This document shows, one piece after another, positions 31,544-34,818 of a stretch of 34,818 nt of DNA. The translations under genes and the position numbers were made by a program. Source of the DNA: Occallatibacter sp. (GTDB lineage: Bacteria > Acidobacteriota > Terriglobia > Terriglobales > Acidobacteriaceae); assembly GCA_017883405.1 (NCBI GenBank), contig JADGNO010000171.1:1-34818 (forward strand). The letters run 5' to 3'. Under the pieces are notes generated by a model. The model worked only from the letters and a program-made list of their open reading frames with translations, did not search any database and was not told the origin of the DNA. Positions within the stretch are counted from its first letter, which is position 1; the number at the start of each line of letters is the position of its first letter.

Positions 31544-32623
31544 ATGCGCCACCTCGTTGCCGTCGTGTTTCTCGGCTCATTAGTAACCGCTTCCATTGCC
31601 CAGCAGGCCACTCCTCCGCAGACACCTCGGCCCGCGCCCGCCCCCCTGCAGGTCCCAAATCCCCACTACGTCACTATTGAACTCAGTCAGGATGTAGACG
31701 CTCCCGCTGACACTACCTGGGCGCGTGTCGGCAAGTTCTGCGACATCGGTGAATGGGCATTCCCTGATTGCAAGCTCATCCAGGGCGACGGCGGCTTCGC
31801 CTCTGAGCGCACAATCGTTAACGAAATCCTTGTCGGCAAAACGGAGCATAGCTACACCTATGCGCAGCCTGTCCGAAAGGAAGGGAAGTACAACCTGTAC
31901 CACGGGACGCTTGAAGTGCAGCCAGTCACGTCGAAGACCTCGCGCCTTGTCTACACCTTTTTTTACGACAACAGCATGCTGGCTGACGACGCCGCTCGTG
32001 ATGCGGAGATTGCAGTTCGTAAAAAGCGCTTTACCAACTATCTCGCCAACATGAAAAAAATTGTCGAGGGTGGCAAGGTTGCAGACTCCGACAAGTCGGC
32101 TATGCCGAATGCTCCCAAACCGGACGACCTGCAAACTCCAGATTCCCACTACGTGTCGGTACCCATGAAAGTCGTGGTGAATGCGCCTATTGACGCTGTC
32201 TGGGCCCGCATCGGCAAGTACTGCGATATCGGCGAGTGGGGTATTCCCAACTGCACAATCCTCTCAGGTGATGGCAGCAGTCTGGGCACAGTCCGCAGCA
32301 TTGGAAACGAGGTGCTCGTAGCCAAAACCAGGTACAGCTACCTTTACACTCAGCCAGTCCGCGAAGGCGTCCGCTACAGCATGTACCATGGCACCCTTGA
32401 AGCCGTGCCCCTCACCGACAAAACCACCCAACTCAACTACACGCTCGTCTACGACAACAGCAATCTCGCGGATGACGCAGCCCGCCAGAAAGATATGGAC
32501 AGCCGCCGGGCTCGCTTCACGAAGATGCTGGAGAACATGAAAGTCCTCTCGGAGGGAGGGGCGCTGCCAGTCGGCGCTCTTGGCGGTGGCGGCGCACCCC
32601 GGCCTGCTAGTACTCCACAGTAG
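31544..32623 (+). CDS. Secreted protein with two tandem SRPBCC (START-like) domains
   Basis: A 359-residue exported protein. ATG 31544 has AGGGAGA at about 9 nt and a signal peptide (MRHLVAVVFLGSLVTASIAQ); the track start at 31436 is upstream of it. After a Pro-rich linker, two copies of one domain follow with a spacing of 161 residues: 'RVGKFCDIGEWAFPDC' and 'RIGKYCDIGEWGIPNC', each later with 'YHGTLE' and 'YDNS.LADDAAR'. The pattern is that of SRPBCC/polyketide-cyclase-like ligand-binding domains (MxaD-like). Both copies keep two Cys ten residues apart (66/76 and 227/237), which may form disulfides outside the cytoplasm. Ligand unknown. Confidence 0.82.
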   Translation: MRHLVAVVFLGSLVTASIAQQATPPQTPRPAPAPLQVPNPHYVTIELSQDVDAPADTTWARVGKFCDIGEWAFPDCKLIQGDGGFASERTIVNEILVGKTEHSYTYAQPVRKEGKYNLYHGTLEVQPVTSKTSRLVYTFFYDNSMLADDAARDAEIAVRKKRFTNYLANMKKIVEGGKVADSDKSAMPNAPKPDDLQTPDSHYVSVPMKVVVNAPIDAVWARIGKYCDIGEWGIPNCTILSGDGSSLGTVRSIGNEVLVAKTRYSYLYTQPVREGVRYSMYHGTLEAVPLTDKTTQLNYTLVYDNSNLADDAARQKDMDSRRARFTKMLENMKVLSEGGALPVGALGGGGAPRPASTPQ

Positions 32624-32703
32624 AGGGGGGCGGGTGGTCAGCCCACTCACCTTTCGAGAGTGTCCCTTCCTTGCGCAGGGTATATCAGGCTGTTTCACGC
32701 GGG

Positions 32704-33870
32704 CTACATGCCGCCGCAGCGCTCCCATAGTTGTTCGATAAAGGCATCGGTCATGCCGGCAATGTAATCGGCGACGGTGCGCGCCAGCCCTTGACTGGGA
32801 GTTTGCGCACGATGATCTTCAGGCAGCAGGCCGAGATCGTTCATCAGAAATCCGAACACACTCTTGACTACATGCGCTGCGCGTTCGTGCAGTTCTTCCA
32901 TTCCGGGCGAGTTGTAGAGGTTGGCGTAGAGAAATTTCTTGGTGGTTGCGCGTGCGTTTTCCATGTCTGCGCTCAACGAAGCGAGCCTGGCCGGAGCGCG
33001 ACGAATATCTTCGAGCGTGGTCGCGCCCGCCGCCGTCACTCGCGCTCTGGTCTCATTCATCAGATCGGTTACGAAGGCGTTGAGCAGACGCCGCAGAGCA
33101 TCGTACACGGCGAGCCTGGGAGCGGCCGCAGGGTAGCTGTGCAGCGCAGCGTCGTGGAACTCACGAAACTGCGGAACGGCTTGGCGCACCGCATCGAGTG
33201 AAAGAATTCCGGAATCGAGGCCATCGTCGATATCGGCGGTCAAGTAAGCGATCTCGTCGGCGAGGTCGATGAGTTGCGCTTCGAGAGGCGGAAATTGATC
33301 AAGAAAATATTCGGCTAGTTCGGGATGAGTTTGCTTTGAATAATCGCGCGAGTGCTTGACGATGCCTTCGCGAACGCCGAGCGTGAGGTTGAGCCCGCGA
33401 AATGCCGGGTAACGCTCCTCAAACCAGGTGACGATGCGCAGTGCGTGGAGATTGTGATCGAAGCCGAGGCCGTGGGCACGCAGGGCTTCGTCAAGAGCTT
33501 TCTCGCCGGCATGGCCGAAGGGCGGGTGGCCGATATCGTGTGCCAGCGCCAATGCTTCGGCCAGTTCCGCATTCAAGCCGAGAGTGCGGGCCAGTGTGCG
33601 CGAAATCTGCGTAACTTCAAGCGTGTGCGTGAGGCGGCTGCGGAAATGATCGCCGGGCGGCTCGCCTGGCACGCGGGTAAACACCTGCGTTTTGCCAGCG
33701 AGTCGACGGAACGCACGCGTGTGCAGCACGCGGGCCGCATCGCGTGCAAAGGGAGTGCGGTAGGGGTGCGGCGCTTCAGGGTGCGTGCGCTGCGCGATTT
33801 CGTTTTCCGGATCGCCACATGCGGCGACGGCAGCGGGCAGCGGAGCAGGGGATTGGTTTTTATTTTCCAT
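32704..33870 (-). CDS. dgt: Deoxyguanosinetriphosphate triphosphohydrolase-like protein (dGTPase)
   Basis: A 388-residue HD-superfamily enzyme that splits dNTPs into nucleoside and tripolyphosphate. The family order is clear: 'HPYRTPFARDAARVLHTRAF' with 'RRLAGKTQVF', 'HFRSRLTHTLEVTQISRTLA' (H82), the HD pair H111-D112 in 'ALALAHDIGHPPFGHAGEKA', 'FDHNLHALRIV' and 'DEIAYLTADIDDGL'. It matches the acidobacterial/actinobacterial type, shorter than E. coli Dgt. ATG 33870 has a weak SD. It is convergent with the SRPBCC gene, 80 bp apart, and divergent from the ABC gene. Confidence 0.94.
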   Translation of the reverse strand: MENKNQSPAPLPAAVAACGDPENEIAQRTHPEAPHPYRTPFARDAARVLHTRAFRRLAGKTQVFTRVPGEPPGDHFRSRLTHTLEVTQISRTLARTLGLNAELAEALALAHDIGHPPFGHAGEKALDEALRAHGLGFDHNLHALRIVTWFEERYPAFRGLNLTLGVREGIVKHSRDYSKQTHPELAEYFLDQFPPLEAQLIDLADEIAYLTADIDDGLDSGILSLDAVRQAVPQFREFHDAALHSYPAAAPRLAVYDALRRLLNAFVTDLMNETRARVTAAGATTLEDIRRAPARLASLSADMENARATTKKFLYANLYNSPGMEELHERAAHVVKSVFGFLMNDLGLLPEDHRAQTPSQGLARTVADYIAGMTDAFIEQLWERCGGM

Positions 33871-34157
33871 CCGTATTGATTATCAAACAATGGAATGAAT
33901 GCTTTCACGTCTGGTTATACCGCACAGGGGGACGCTGCCGCTCGAATGTGTCCCCAGTCACGATGAATCGCAAACCGCGATGCTATAACACTCCTTCGTC
34001 CAAATGGAACAGTGGACAACGCCGGGAGAGCGGGAGTACCATCCCGCCGGAATTCTTGAAGTGGCCGGCGTGGGGACGAAATGCGCAATCTAAAAGGCGA
34101 AAGTTGAAGATGTTCCTGGCCGTTGACGTGCTTTGAGACTTCTGCAGGGAGGTAGAG
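33871..34157. other. Divergent intergenic region between dgt and the ABC lipoprotein gene
   Basis: About 290 bp without a credible gene. It contains an inverted pair, GGGGAC (33928-33933) and GTCCCC (33950-33955), with a 16-nt gap, and ATCGC/GCGAT around AAACC near 33967. No clear promoter boxes can be named. Confidence 0.45.
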
Positions 34158-34818
34158 ATGAAAGCGATTAAAACAGCAGCTATGGCGCTGGCGGGGTTGG
34201 GGTTGATGTTCGCGTCGGGATGCGACCGTCACAACACGAAAGAGGTGTATTACCTGATTTCGGTTAACTCCACAATGTCCTATTGGCAGACATTGGCCAA
34301 CGGGTTTAACAAAGCGGCCGCCGAGTATAAGGTGACGGCGAAAGTTGCGGGGCCGGATAACTACGATCCGCAGGCCGAACTTGTCGAGCTGCAAAAGGCA
34401 GTGGCGGCAAAGCCGGCGGGTATTCTCATTCAGGTTGCCGATGCCGCTGTGCTCAAGCCGGGAATCGATGCTGCGATTGCCGCGGGAATTCCGGTCATCA
34501 CGGTCGACTCCGATGCCGGCAACAGCAGGCGCATGTATTTTATCGGCACCAATAATCTTGAAGCCGGACGAACGGGCGGGCAGCATCTTGCTCAAAAGCT
34601 CGGCGGAAAAGGCAACGTCGTCTTCTACTCCTTTACAGGGCAGCCGAACATTGATGACCGGCTGCAGGGATTCAAAGATTCGCTGTCGGCGCATCCGGGC
34701 ATCAAGATTGTTGAAGTGGTAGACGTGAAGGCGGACAGGAACGCGGCGTTCGATCGCACGCAGCAGTTTATGGCTCTTACCGGCGATAAAAAAATTGACG
34801 CGTTCGTCAGCCTTGAAG
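34158..34818 (+). CDS. ABC-type sugar-binding lipoprotein (cut by window edge)
   Basis: An open frame starts at ATG 34158, with a strong SD (AGGGAGGT, 34147-34154 region), and runs past the right edge, so the ORF track lacks it. About 220 residues are seen. The N-terminus MKAIKTAAMALAGLGLMFAS runs into G-C, a lipobox, so it is probably a lipoprotein. The rest is a periplasmic-binding-protein type 1 fold of the RbsB family: 'YYLISVNSTMSYWQTLANGF', 'ELVELQKAVAAKPAGILIQ', 'IAAGIPVITVDSDAG', 'FIGTNNLEAGRTGGQHLA' and 'IDDRLQGFKDSL'. A sugar importer (ATPase and permease) is expected downstream, outside the window. Confidence 0.93.
   Translation, partial: MKAIKTAAMALAGLGLMFASGCDRHNTKEVYYLISVNSTMSYWQTLANGFNKAAAEYKVTAKVAGPDNYDPQAELVELQKAVAAKPAGILIQVADAAVLKPGIDAAIAAGIPVITVDSDAGNSRRMYFIGTNNLEAGRTGGQHLAQKLGGKGNVVFYSFTGQPNIDDRLQGFKDSLSAHPGIKIVEVVDVKADRNAAFDRTQQFMALTGDKKIDAFVSLE

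Noticed and set aside
33915-34694. 259-codon ORF on the minus strand
   Set aside because: Most of it is antisense to the substrate-binding lipoprotein gene, which has an SD, lipobox and family motifs.
1-34818. Mobile element, prophage or genomic island
   Set aside because: No transposase, integrase, tRNA-flanking repeat or phage structural gene was seen, and the genes look like vertically inherited core or envelope genes.

Overview
The window comes from a moderately GC-rich Gram-negative bacterium, most likely an Acidobacteriota of class Terriglobia. Two tandem secreted proteins carry the VWA domain typical of that phylum (TIGR03436 type). A PilZ protein has the N-terminus I associate with the same group. 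Signal peptides, a TolC-family protein and a tripartite-pump adaptor show two membranes. Most of the window is chromosomal housekeeping and envelope DNA. I see no insertion sequence, phage gene, integrase, CRISPR array, tRNA or rRNA.

Layout. 1-983 (-): N-terminal part of polyphosphate kinase, cut by the left edge and absent from the ORF track. 1210-2004 (+): secreted DUF1080 protein with a strong terminator. 2339-3034 (+): sigma-70-like orphan behind a palindromic promoter region. 3410-6078 (+): TolC-like channel and EmrA-like adaptor, again followed by a clear terminator. 6226-8960 (+): DtxR/MntR-type regulator, NRAMP manganese transporter and a SpoT/MESH1-like HD hydrolase. 9004-12747 (+): small secreted protein, bifunctional NAD(P)HX repair enzyme, TsaE and a DlgD-like reductase. 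13068-14144 (+): PilZ protein with an Abi-alpha/DUF4393-like C-terminus. 14156-18660 (-): FabI, then a tightly overlapping DUF1015 - amidase - GerMN - MurI operon. 18907-21094 (+): two VWA proteins. 21124-23513 (-): secreted metallo-beta-lactamase-fold hydrolase and a Tat-exported enolase-superfamily protein. 23818-24966 (+): PLP-dependent cystathionine synthase/lyase. 25063-26559 (-): EmrB-type MFS pump with an unusual N-terminus. 26856-31289 (+): TsaB, RimI, a YdcH-like small protein, Psd, PssA and an ASADH-like protein lacking the catalytic Cys. 31544-32623 (+): secreted tandem SRPBCC protein. 32704-33870 (-): dGTPase. 34158-end (+): sugar-type ABC substrate-binding lipoprotein, cut by the right edge and also absent from the ORF track.

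How genes work together. PssA makes phosphatidylserine and Psd converts it to phosphatidylethanolamine. TsaB and TsaE are both parts of the t6A tRNA-modification machinery. The DtxR-type regulator probably controls the adjacent manganese transporter through the AT-rich inverted repeats between them. MurI and the amidase operon join peptidoglycan precursor supply with wall hydrolysis. The TolC/EmrA pair lacks its inner-membrane pump, but an EmrB-type pump lies about 19 kb away on the other strand.

I found no self-evident new multi-gene system. The best candidates for novelty are the PilZ/DUF4393-like fusion, the sigma-like orphan with its palindromic promoter, the ASADH-like pseudoenzyme in the phospholipid operon, the enolase-superfamily protein with His in place of a metal-binding Asp, and the secreted tandem SRPBCC protein.
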